Shown: positions 8,870-16,234 of the stretch, one piece after another | Layout of the letters: every line of letters begins with the position of its first letter | Position numbering within the stretch: the stretch's first letter is position 1 | Source: CAITUY01 sp964611575 | GTDB taxonomy: Bacteria; Verrucomicrobiota; Kiritimatiellia; CAIKKV01; CAITUY01 | Assembly: GCA_964611575.1 (NCBI GenBank) | Contig: CAZTAJ010000077.1 | Span: 1-19,971, forward strand | Direction of reading: 5' to 3' | Length of the DNA stretch: 19,971 nucleotides | The notes under the pieces: model-generated | What the model saw: only the letters and a program-made list of their open reading frames with translations | Databases searched by the model: none | Told to the model about the DNA's origin: nothing | Translations under genes and position numbers: made by a program

Positions 8870-10123
8870 TTATCTCTCTCCATTGAATTCACTGACGGCG
8901 TCCAGCATGGCGACGATGTTCTTTACCGGGGTGTTGGCCTGGACGTTGTGGATGGCGTTGAAGACAAAGCCGCCCTTTTGGGAAAAAATCCGGCACCGCT
9001 GCAAAACCTCGGTCCTGACCTCGGCGGGCGTGCCGAACGGCAGGGTGCGCTGGGTATCGACGCCCCCGCCCCAGAAGACCAGCCGGTCGCCGTACTTGCG
9101 CTTCAGTCCTGCCGCCTCCATGCCGGTGGCGGAGCACTGCACCGGGTTGATAATGTCGAACCCCGAGGCGATGAAATGGTCCATGAGCGGCTCCACCGCG
9201 CCGCACGAGTGCTTGAAGGTCTTCCAGGCGGTGTGCGCGTGAATCCAGTCGTTCATCTTCTTGTAGTAGGGATGCCAAAGCGAATCGTAGGCGTCCGGCG
9301 AACAGAAGAGCCCCCGTTGCGTGCCGAAGTCCGTGCCGCACAGGAATACCGCATCGACCGTGTCCCCGACGACCTTGTGCACCTCGGCCAGGTTGGCCAG
9401 GGCGTATTCGAGTTGCCGGTCGAAGATGGCGTGGACATACTCCTGCCGCATGGCGGTGGACATATACCACTCGTCGATGGCCCGGATGCCCTTGGGGGCG
9501 CGCAGGAAGGGGGCCGGGACCAGGGCGATGTCGCCGAATGCCGTGCCGCCGAAATTGGCCACCACGCCCCGGCCGGTTGCCGCCGCCCCGGTCGCTTCCT
9601 TACCGAAGTGGGCGAGACTGTCCGCCGGAATCGGGCCGAATTCCTCCAGATTATCCGTCGGCTCAAGAGCCTCCTCGTCGATCGGCGCTTGCCGAACGAT
9701 GGTATCGAAGAACCAGCCGCCTTCCGGCAGATGCCCCGACGGCGCAACCGATGTATCCCCGACCGGGTAGATGTAAACATCCTTGCCCTTTTGGGTGGTG
9801 TTGAAAGCCCCCGGCACCAGCAGGTTCTGCCCCCAGGGCGCGCGCCACTCTTTCCAGGCCCCCAGCGGAAACCCGAAGAGCGTATTCCGGGGTAGAACGC
9901 CGACGGTACCGACCCCCATCGCGGCCGCCAGGTCGTCCTCGACCAGGCCGAGCATCTGGTAGGGTTCGCAAACCTTGACCAGTCGCTTGTCCAATCCGTA
10001 ATGCTCACGCAGCCCGGCGACGCAGGTCACATGCAGGCCGGTCACCGCCGTGCTGCCGAAATCGACCGGAACCGGACCATCCGTGTGGCTCAACGCGCGC
10101 CTTAAGATCTCCCGTGATGTCAT
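8870..10123 (-). CDS. UroD/MtaA-family methyltransferase-like protein B, with potential H-x-C...H metal site
   Basis: A 417-residue member of the uroporphyrinogen decarboxylase superfamily, which includes the cobamide methyltransferases MtaA/MtbA/CmuA. The C-terminal half shows the typical order: AVFLCGTDFGTQRGLFCSPDAY, TFKHSCGAVEPLMDHFIASGFDIINPVQ, LVFWGGGVDTQRTLPFGTPAEV and GGFVFNAIHNVQANTPVKNI. MtaA-type enzymes bind zinc through His-x-Cys and a later Cys. Here H305 and C307 are present, and the later position appears to be H392. That fits methyl transfer to or from a corrinoid better than haem synthesis, but no corrinoid protein is encoded nearby. AAGGAGG is 5 bases before the ATG. The gene lies 39 bp after the GH35-type gene and 4 bp before the fucosidase, so a job linked to glycan breakdown is likely. 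Confidence 0.82.
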   Translation of the reverse strand: MTSREILRRALSHTDGPVPVDFGSTAVTGLHVTCVAGLREHYGLDKRLVKVCEPYQMLGLVEDDLAAAMGVGTVGVLPRNTLFGFPLGAWKEWRAPWGQNLLVPGAFNTTQKGKDVYIYPVGDTSVAPSGHLPEGGWFFDTIVRQAPIDEEALEPTDNLEEFGPIPADSLAHFGKEATGAAATGRGVVANFGGTAFGDIALVPAPFLRAPKGIRAIDEWYMSTAMRQEYVHAIFDRQLEYALANLAEVHKVVGDTVDAVFLCGTDFGTQRGLFCSPDAYDSLWHPYYKKMNDWIHAHTAWKTFKHSCGAVEPLMDHFIASGFDIINPVQCSATGMEAAGLKRKYGDRLVFWGGGVDTQRTLPFGTPAEVRTEVLQRCRIFSQKGGFVFNAIHNVQANTPVKNIVAMLDAVSEFNGER

Positions 10124-10162
10124 GTCCCCTCCTTACCGATCCCCGCCAGCCCCACCCCCATC

Positions 10163-12280
10163 CTATCTCACCAGGTACAGCGCGGCGCTCTTGCGGTCCA
10201 CGTCCACCCTGCACTTGCCGTTGCGAATGGGAATGGATTCATCCGTATCCACATTCCACAGCACGCCGCTGCGGATATCCCGGAAGCTCAGTTCGAAGCG
10301 CGCGGCCTCGATGTAATGGTTGAGCACGAAGACGACCTGCTCCTTGCCGCGACGTTGCAGCACGGCCGTGCCGAGGTTCCGCTCCGCCGTGTACACGCGG
10401 TGGCCGCCGCCCGGCGCCCAGTCCACCCAACTCACCGGCCCCGCCGGCTGAATGTGGACATGGGCGCGCTGCACATACTGCTTCAGGAATCCGCCCACCA
10501 CCGCGATGTTCGCCGGCGACTCTTCCTCCGCCTTCTCTTGCGCCACGTAGGCCGCCTGCCAGATGAGCGTCCCCTTCCCGATCCGTTTCTGCAGCGCGGA
10601 CTTTTTGCCCGGCGCGGCCAACCCCAGGAATTTCACCGTCCGGCCCGTCTCGTTGCGGGTCGGCCAGGGACCGGTCACGACCAGGGCGCCGCCGCGCTTC
10701 ACGTAGGCGAGCAACGCGCGCTGCGTCACCGAGCCGACCACCGGCGAACCCGGCAGGAACACCAGCGGGTAGCCCGACAGCGCCTTCGAGGAATGCAGCG
10801 TGTCGACCGCCGCGGCCTGCATGCCGTTCTCCTCCACCAGTCGGAAAAGTCCCAGATATTCCTGCGACGCGCGCCCGGCCTGGCCGCCATCCACCGACGG
10901 CTTGCCCACATGCATGTCGTTGTCGTTGCACGGCATCGGATCCCCGATGGCGGTGTGCTGATGCTGCAGCAGGTCGTACACGATGGCGGCGTCCATCTGC
11001 GGGACCAGCCCATCCCAATTCTTGATCTCGTTGAAGAGAATATCCGGCGTTTCGGCAAGCACATCAAAGCTCGGCCGGATGTGCCCGTGGGAACTGACCG
11101 GGGCGTCGTTCCAGCAGTCACGGTCGTGGAACATGAACCAGTCGATGGACTTGCAGCCCTGCGCCAGCGCGCAACGCGACATGAACCGCATATGATCGTC
11201 GGACACACGCGTGTCGCCGAGGTTCTTCTTCCAGGTCCCCGCCATGAACTCGGCCGACCAGGTGTAGTTCAGGCTGGCGTTCATCAACTTGAGCACCCGC
11301 GCCATCGAGTGATAGCCGGAATAACTCATGAAGACGCCGCGATAGAAATCGTAACCGACCACGCCACCCGGCCCGACCGCCTTCTCGAAGTCCGGCATGC
11401 GCGTCGGCACGCCCTCCGGCAGGTGCGGGTTGAAGTTCGTCATGAAGGTGACGTCCTTCACGCCATTGGCCTCGTGCATCGCGCGCAGGATGCGGATGTA
11501 CCGGCACATGCACCAGGTCTTGAACTCCACCCAGTCCGTGTACCACGCCAGATCCGCCCCGATCTGCTCGGGCACCACGCGCGGCGGTTCGACGGCCTGG
11601 AATGATGCAAACTTCCGCCCATACGGCAGGTTTCTGACCGACCCGTACTTCTCCTTCAGGAACTGGTGATAGTACCCCCCGGGGCGGACGTTGACCGGAT
11701 TGTAATCCGCGTCGAGGAAACTGTCCCTGACGATATAGCTGATCTCGTTGTCGAGATTGATCATGGTGATAAAGCCGCCGTTCGACTTCAAGCGGGGCTT
11801 GATGATGGCGTCCACCACCGCGAACCACTTCTTGCACCACGCCAGGTACTCGGGGTGCAGGTAGGACGGCTGCGAGCCTTCCTTCTTCCCGATCCAGTAT
11901 CCCTGGGTTGTGCGATTCTGGTAGTCCCAGACCATCATGGCCGGGTCGCCCAGCACCAGCCAGGGCGGATACCCCCCATTGACGGCCTCGTTGCAGCAGA
12001 ACGGGCCGCAGCGGAAGTTCAGGTTAAGACCCGATTCCTGGACCAGGTCCAGGAACTTCATCAGGTTCAGCCGGGGATTGGTCCTGCCTTCAAAGTCGAG
12101 AATGCCGGCAGGATGCTTCTTGTCGGGCGCGCCGACCAGGTGGGTGCCCCATTGCACGTAAGTCGTGACGCACCGCAGCCCGGTATCTTTCAGGCGTTGG
12201 ATCAACGTGGGCCAGTATTGCGGATCGGTGCGGAAATACTGGATCTCGGCGCCAAAGATTTCACGGGAGTCTTGCTTCAT
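10163..12280 (-). CDS. GH35-type beta-galactosidase (clan GH-A) with GH42-like C-terminal domain
   Basis: From the ATG at 12280 the protein has 705 residues. The N-terminal barrel shows GH35 landmarks: GAEIQYFR, a WPTLIQRLKDTGLRCVTTYV segment, GILDFEGR, FRCGPFCCNEAVNGGYPPWL, MINLDNEISY with the acid/base glutamate near residue 179, and YTWSAEFMAG with the nucleophile glutamate near residue 344. About residues 430-580 look like the flavodoxin-like beta-galactosidase trimerisation domain (YPLVFLPGSPVVGSVTQRALLAYVKRGGALVVTGP). The family removes terminal beta-galactose. The chosen start has AGGAAG about 11 bases upstream. The same frame extends to a GTG at 12406, but those 42 residues show no family features. 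No signal peptide is visible. It follows a 150-bp gap with a palindrome and may have its own promoter. Substrates other than galactosides are possible because the active-site surroundings diverge from the standard family. Confidence 0.85.
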   Translation of the reverse strand: MKQDSREIFGAEIQYFRTDPQYWPTLIQRLKDTGLRCVTTYVQWGTHLVGAPDKKHPAGILDFEGRTNPRLNLMKFLDLVQESGLNLNFRCGPFCCNEAVNGGYPPWLVLGDPAMMVWDYQNRTTQGYWIGKKEGSQPSYLHPEYLAWCKKWFAVVDAIIKPRLKSNGGFITMINLDNEISYIVRDSFLDADYNPVNVRPGGYYHQFLKEKYGSVRNLPYGRKFASFQAVEPPRVVPEQIGADLAWYTDWVEFKTWCMCRYIRILRAMHEANGVKDVTFMTNFNPHLPEGVPTRMPDFEKAVGPGGVVGYDFYRGVFMSYSGYHSMARVLKLMNASLNYTWSAEFMAGTWKKNLGDTRVSDDHMRFMSRCALAQGCKSIDWFMFHDRDCWNDAPVSSHGHIRPSFDVLAETPDILFNEIKNWDGLVPQMDAAIVYDLLQHQHTAIGDPMPCNDNDMHVGKPSVDGGQAGRASQEYLGLFRLVEENGMQAAAVDTLHSSKALSGYPLVFLPGSPVVGSVTQRALLAYVKRGGALVVTGPWPTRNETGRTVKFLGLAAPGKKSALQKRIGKGTLIWQAAYVAQEKAEEESPANIAVVGGFLKQYVQRAHVHIQPAGPVSWVDWAPGGGHRVYTAERNLGTAVLQRRGKEQVVFVLNHYIEAARFELSFRDIRSGVLWNVDTDESIPIRNGKCRVDVDRKSAALYLVR

Positions 12281-12395
12281 ACGGTTTGGTTCTTCCTGCT
12301 GTTTGATCGCGGTTGCCACGTGACTGACATCGAACGAATTCCCAAGCGCCCTCCATCCGCCATCCGGCAGACCTTGAGACGCAATCGGGCGACAT

Positions 12396-12403
12396 GTGTA
12401 CAC
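12396..12403. promoter_or_regulatory. 8-bp palindrome GTGTACAC upstream of the GH35-type gene
   Basis: A perfect 8-base palindrome lies 8 bp from the larger palindrome at 12411-12431. On its own it is too short to mean much. Its place beside the larger site, in the only sizeable gap of this part of the operon, makes it a candidate half of a compound operator. Confidence 0.2.
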
Positions 12404-12410
12404 CACAATG

Positions 12411-12431
12411 AATCAGGTTCGCAACCTGATT
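12411..12431. promoter_or_regulatory. Perfect 9-bp inverted repeat with 3-bp centre: operator or hairpin
   Basis: The arms AATCAGGTT and AACCTGATT flank the centre CGC, a perfect dyad of 21 bases. One end overlaps the TAA stop of the 12430-14244 gene. In the direction of transcription no T-run follows it, so it is not a classical intrinsic terminator. The length and spacing suit a dimeric repressor or activator operator (for example GntR or LacI type), placed about 130 bp upstream of the GH35-type start. An RNA hairpin that protects or limits the upstream message is the alternative. Confidence 0.5.
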
Positions 12432-14244
12432 ATCGCTTCGCGCCAGGCCGTATTTCGCGGGCCCAGTCGAGTTGTTCCAGCAGGTCGATCTTGCGCGCCC
12501 AGCACGCCGGTCCGGCCGGCAGGCGGGCATCGATCCTGCGTACACAGACATAGGGGTCCCAGTTCGAATTATCAAAGAACTCGGGATGCCGCCGCACGAG
12601 CGCCGCATAGGCGCGCGTGGTCGCGATCTCGAGGGCGGTCAGTTCCGTCAGCGCCGCCAGCCGGCGCGGCCGCGGCGGCGAGGACGTCCCGCAGGCCTGG
12701 ATCAGATCGGCCATGGCGTAGAAGTGCCAGGCCGATTCAAGCATCAACGTAAAGGCGGTAGCCAAGTCGAGATCGTAGAGGAAGTTTGCGCCCTGCCGGC
12801 CCGCGCGCGGCGCCGGGGCGGCCCGCAGCGCAGCCAGCCCCGCCCGTTGACGTTCCACCAGGGCCGGCAGGACCCGCAGCAACTCGGCGTGACTGCGCGG
12901 GGCCAGGTAGTTGTGGGGGTCGCCCATCCAGCGCCCGGCGGGCCACGCGGTGTCGGGCAAACCCGCGCGGGCCTCGGCCGGGCGCAACGGGGTGCAAATG
13001 CAGAACCCGAGCACGTACCCGGCCGCCTGCAGCAGCCGGGCATCCCTGGTGAAGAGATCGATGGGAAACAGCTCGACGGCCCGCTCGAACGAGCGCATCG
13101 CCGACGCCACCGCCCGCGCCGTGGCGGCGCCATAGCGTCGGGACAGGGTCCGCCGCACCCACGCCTCCGCGGAAGCCCGCGGCGAGGCGGCGGCCGTCTC
13201 GAGCAGGTCAAGCGTCATTCCCGCGTCAATGCCGCCGCAGTCATAGTCCATCCACCCGGCGCAGCCTTCGCGCCCCAGCGCCTTGAGTTTGCGCGCATAC
13301 CAGTGCGGAGCCAGGATGTACGGTTGAAAAAACGCCTCCATGGCGCCGGTAAACGGGATCATGGGGTAAGCCTGCCGACCCAGCTTCCGGTAGACGGCCA
13401 GAATCTCGCGGGAGTCGGGAATGGGCTTGTCCACGCTGAGCGTCACATCCTGGATCAGGCGCTCCTCACGGCGCAGCCGCGGATGATTGGGCGGCGTGAG
13501 ATTGTTTTCGAACCGCGTGACGACCCGCCGCACCCCGGGTACCGCCGCCAGGATCGTCTCGTGATCGCCTCGCGACCACCACCAGTCATACAGAATCAAT
13601 TCCCGCGGCCGCCGGACCGAGGCAACCGTGTCCGCGAACTGCCGGTAGAACTCGCCCCAGCGCTCCGCCACGGCACGGCCGCCGCACCGCGGGCAGGTCT
13701 CGTCGCACAAACGGCCGTCGTTGTCCTCGCGCCCGAGAATGAATCCGTCAAGATCCGGCTGGGTCTCGCACACCCGGCGCAGGTTGTCCCAGTACCAGCA
13801 CGCCGCATCCGGGTGGCCGAAACAGAGCCGGGTGGGCAGCCGGCGGCCCCGTTCCATGCCCCGCCATGCCGGGGGCAAGGTGCGACCGAACGCCACCGTC
13901 ACGGTCGGTTCCCAGCAGTCCAGCAGAAACCGGAGACCGGCCTCGTGGGCGGCCCGCGCACAGCGGCGCACATGGGCGCGGAAACGCCCGCCGGACGGGC
14001 GGCTGCCCAGCGTGTAAAGGAACAGCAGGCAGTCGGCGTACTCGCGTCCATTCGCCGGATCGATGTCGGGCGCCGGGAACGGGTCGTTCTGGATGGCCAC
14101 GGCCGTGTAGCCGGCCCGGTGCAGACGCCGCAACCAGGCCGGGGCGAAGTCGACCTGCCGGGCCGCCGTGGGCAGGGCAATCCCCTGCAACGCACCGGAA
14201 CCGGTCCCCAATCCCCTCTCCGCGGTTGTCTTTGGACGTTTCAT
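12430..14244 (-). CDS. Glycosidase-like protein with a cysteine cluster, unknown specificity
   Basis: 604 residues from the ATG at 14244, preceded by GGGGAGAAACC; the frame opens at a GTG at 14268 that overlaps the previous stop but lacks a better site. No signal peptide. The order of features resembles (beta/alpha)8 glycosidases of the GH20/GH84/DUF4838 kind: LHRAGYTAVAIQNDPFP, AAHEAGLRFLLDCWEP, DLDGFILGREDNDG with an acidic pair that may be catalytic (E173/D174), directly followed by LCDETCPRCGG (cysteines at 180, 184 and 187), then ELILYDWWWSRGDHE. A Cys-rich loop after that strand is seen in several such proteins and may bind a metal. The C-terminal 250 residues are helical. The gene sits 20 bp from UroD-like A and shares the operon. 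I infer a glycan-active enzyme but cannot name a substrate. Confidence 0.6.
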   Translation of the reverse strand: MKRPKTTAERGLGTGSGALQGIALPTAARQVDFAPAWLRRLHRAGYTAVAIQNDPFPAPDIDPANGREYADCLLFLYTLGSRPSGGRFRAHVRRCARAAHEAGLRFLLDCWEPTVTVAFGRTLPPAWRGMERGRRLPTRLCFGHPDAACWYWDNLRRVCETQPDLDGFILGREDNDGRLCDETCPRCGGRAVAERWGEFYRQFADTVASVRRPRELILYDWWWSRGDHETILAAVPGVRRVVTRFENNLTPPNHPRLRREERLIQDVTLSVDKPIPDSREILAVYRKLGRQAYPMIPFTGAMEAFFQPYILAPHWYARKLKALGREGCAGWMDYDCGGIDAGMTLDLLETAAASPRASAEAWVRRTLSRRYGAATARAVASAMRSFERAVELFPIDLFTRDARLLQAAGYVLGFCICTPLRPAEARAGLPDTAWPAGRWMGDPHNYLAPRSHAELLRVLPALVERQRAGLAALRAAPAPRAGRQGANFLYDLDLATAFTLMLESAWHFYAMADLIQACGTSSPPRPRRLAALTELTALEIATTRAYAALVRRHPEFFDNSNWDPYVCVRRIDARLPAGPACWARKIDLLEQLDWAREIRPGAKR

Positions 14245-14264
14245 GGTTTCTCCCCGAGTCATGG

Positions 14265-15437
14265 TCACTGCGCGGCCGGCAACGGGCCGAGGCCGAAGAC
14301 GTTGCGGTAGGCCGTGATCAATGTGATGTAGTTCTCCGCCTTCACGTCCTCATGCACGGAATGACTGAGGTGGAAGATGTGCCCGCCCCGCGTGATGAGC
14401 CCGTACTCCAGGCATTCGCGGGCCTCCGCGGCGACCTCGGCCGGCGTGCCGTGGCACATGGTGTGCCGGGCGTCGATATTGCCGATGATGCAGACCCGCT
14501 CCGCCACGCCTTCCGCAATGAGGCGGGGCCAGACCATGCCAGCGGCCTTGTCGACCTCCTTGCAGCCGTCGACGCCGGAGTTGAAGAAGTAATCCTCCTT
14601 GATCGGCCAGTGATTGCCGTCGGAGGTGTAGACCGCCTTCGCACCGGCGGCGTGGATGAGGTCCACATGTTCCCGGATCGCCGGCAGGATGAACTCGCGG
14701 TACATCGGGGGCGAGATGAACGGGCCCTTGTCGCAACTGACGTCGCCGCCCATGGCCACCACCGCGCAGCCGTCGGCGATCAACTGGCGCGTCCGGGGCA
14801 AGGCCGACGCCTTTTGCATCGCGAGCCAGCGCTGAAAGAGGTCCGTCTCATCCAGAAGCCACATCAGCATGAAGGGCGGGTAGAACGCCACGCCGGTGCC
14901 GCAGCCGATCTCGGCCATGTAGACCCAGTCCACGCCGTCCGCGGCGGCCAGTTCCTGGACGCGCGCCAGCAAGGGATCCTTCGCACCCGGCGCCGGAGCA
15001 AGTCCGTCCCACGCCTCGATGGCGCGACGCACGGCATCCTCGTCCATCCGCTTCGAGTAGCCGGCCGCCGCGCCCGGGTTCAGCAGCTCAACCATCTGGG
15101 TCCGCTCGTTGACCCCGTAGTCCATGCCGTTCAACCGCCAATGCTTCTTGCCGAGTTTCTCCGGGCGGCCCGCCAGGGCCGGCGCCCCGTTCAACCGGAC
15201 CATATCCAGGCCGAAATAGCGGGCCACCTTGAATTGCGCCTGGGCGCTGGCCTCGATCATCTCTGCCCGGGATATGCCGTCCGCCAGCGCATCCCAGGCC
15301 AGCGCGGCCTCGGTGGCCAGCGTGCGGCCGCAGATCGGCCAGTGGATCGGATGGAAGGTCTGGAAAATCTCGAAGAGCGGCGTCCGGTCGGGCCGCCCAT
15401 GTGACAAGGCTTTCAACACACGTTCCTGGCGATTCAT
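14265..15437 (-). CDS. UroD-family protein A, lacking the His-x-Cys zinc ligands
   Basis: A 390-residue uroporphyrinogen decarboxylase-superfamily protein. It begins MNRQERVLKALSHGRPDRTP, the standard N-terminus of UroD-like methyltransferases, and contains GGDVSCDKGPFISPPMYREFILP (about 230-252), AVYTSDGNHWPI (268-279), CIIGNIDARHTMCHGTPAEV and a C-terminal GGHIFHLSHSVHEDVKAENY. Where MtaA-type enzymes have His-x-Cys it reads T-S-D, so zinc-dependent thiol activation is unlikely. It is also too divergent from HemE to be assumed a haem enzyme. The true role is unknown; methyl transfer or decarboxylation of a sugar-derived compound is possible. AAGGAG lies 9 bases before the ATG. It is the first gene after the housekeeping MTAP-ComF pair, 71 bp downstream of ComF, and heads the catabolic series. 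Confidence 0.8.
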   Translation of the reverse strand: MNRQERVLKALSHGRPDRTPLFEIFQTFHPIHWPICGRTLATEAALAWDALADGISRAEMIEASAQAQFKVARYFGLDMVRLNGAPALAGRPEKLGKKHWRLNGMDYGVNERTQMVELLNPGAAAGYSKRMDEDAVRRAIEAWDGLAPAPGAKDPLLARVQELAAADGVDWVYMAEIGCGTGVAFYPPFMLMWLLDETDLFQRWLAMQKASALPRTRQLIADGCAVVAMGGDVSCDKGPFISPPMYREFILPAIREHVDLIHAAGAKAVYTSDGNHWPIKEDYFFNSGVDGCKEVDKAAGMVWPRLIAEGVAERVCIIGNIDARHTMCHGTPAEVAAEARECLEYGLITRGGHIFHLSHSVHEDVKAENYITLITAYRNVFGLGPLPAAQ

Positions 15438-15476
15438 CGACTCGGTCTCCTTCCCATCTCCTTCACTGACTCCACC

Positions 15477-15495
15477 GGCGTCCCCCGGGAACGCC
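15477..15495 (-). other. GC-rich hairpin between ComF and UroD-like A
   Basis: In the direction of transcription GGCGTTCCC pairs with the following GGGACGCC to give a compact 7-8 bp stem. No T-run follows, so it is a weak or factor-assisted terminator at best. It lies in the 71-bp gap where the operon changes from housekeeping to catabolic genes, so it could lower read-through. Confidence 0.3.
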
Positions 15496-15508
15496 CGCGC
15501 TCTGACGG

Positions 15509-16234
15509 CTACCCTCGCGCCACGGTCGCGACGTGCACGCTGACGGCGCCGGCTGCCTTCAACACGGCCGCCACCTCGGCCAGCGTGGCCCCCGTGGTCA
15601 TGACATCGTCAACCAGCAGGAAGCGCCGCCCGTCGACCCACCCCGGGTTGCGGACCGCAAAGGCGCCGCGCACATTGGCCGCCCGCTGACGCGCCGACAG
15701 GTGCGTCTGGGTGTCCGTGTGGCGCACCCGCCGCAGGCACCCGGGCGCCACCGGCACCTGCAGGCGGCTGCCGAGCGCCCCGGCCAGCAACGCCGCCTGG
15801 TTGTAAGTCCGCAGTCGTTGCCGGGTCGGGTGCAACGGCACAAAGGCGATGGCATCGAAGGGCTCACCCGCATATTCGGTTCGCACGCAGGCCTCCAGCC
15901 AGCCGGCGAGGTCGGGAGCCAGATGCGTGGCGGCGCCATATTTGAAACGGTGCAGGAGCGTGGGCACGACTCCCCGGAAGCGAACGGCAGACCGGGCCAT
16001 CGTGAACCGCGGGGCGCGATCCACGCAGAACGCGCACCGGTAGTCGCGGCTGATGGCGCCTTCCACCGGATCGCCGCACTGCGCGCAATAGGGACGCTCG
16101 ATCAGCGGGAGCCCCGACCGGCAATCCCAGCACACGTGCCCCGGCGCTTTTTCCATGGGCCGTCCGCAGCCCTCGCATGTCCGGGGCCAGACCAGATCGA
16201 GGAACGCGCGCGCCAGCGACACGGGAAACGTCAC
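15509..16234 (-). CDS. comF: ComF family phosphoribosyltransferase-like protein
   Basis: From the GTG at 16234 the product has 241 residues, the usual ComF length. The N-terminal part has four CxxC-type pairs (CEGC, CWDC, CAQC and CAFC at about residues 20-23, 35-38, 50-53 and 67-70), which should bind zinc. The C-terminal part is a type I phosphoribosyltransferase fold with the PRPP loop FLLVDDVMTTGATLAEV (about 205-221) and THLSARQRAANVRGAF. ComF homologues are tied to DNA uptake and recombination in competent bacteria, but many non-competent species carry them and the reaction is not settled. The start was chosen because GTGA overlaps the MTAP stop and homology begins there; the longer frame to 16471 only shadows MTAP. 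Translational coupling with MTAP is likely. Confidence 0.88.
   Translation of the reverse strand: MTFPVSLARAFLDLVWPRTCEGCGRPMEKAPGHVCWDCRSGLPLIERPYCAQCGDPVEGAISRDYRCAFCVDRAPRFTMARSAVRFRGVVPTLLHRFKYGAATHLAPDLAGWLEACVRTEYAGEPFDAIAFVPLHPTRQRLRTYNQAALLAGALGSRLQVPVAPGCLRRVRHTDTQTHLSARQRAANVRGAFAVRNPGWVDGRRFLLVDDVMTTGATLAEVAAVLKAAGAVSVHVATVARG

Noticed and set aside
12472..15404. Plus-strand frames of 612 and 512 codons
   Set aside because: Both are antisense to the Cys-motif glycosidase-like and UroD-like A genes, with shadow-type composition and no ribosome-binding site context.
69..15437. The glycan operon as cargo of the tRNA-Lys recombinase
   Set aside because: Housekeeping MTAP and comF lie between, base composition is uniform, and no second attachment site is visible.
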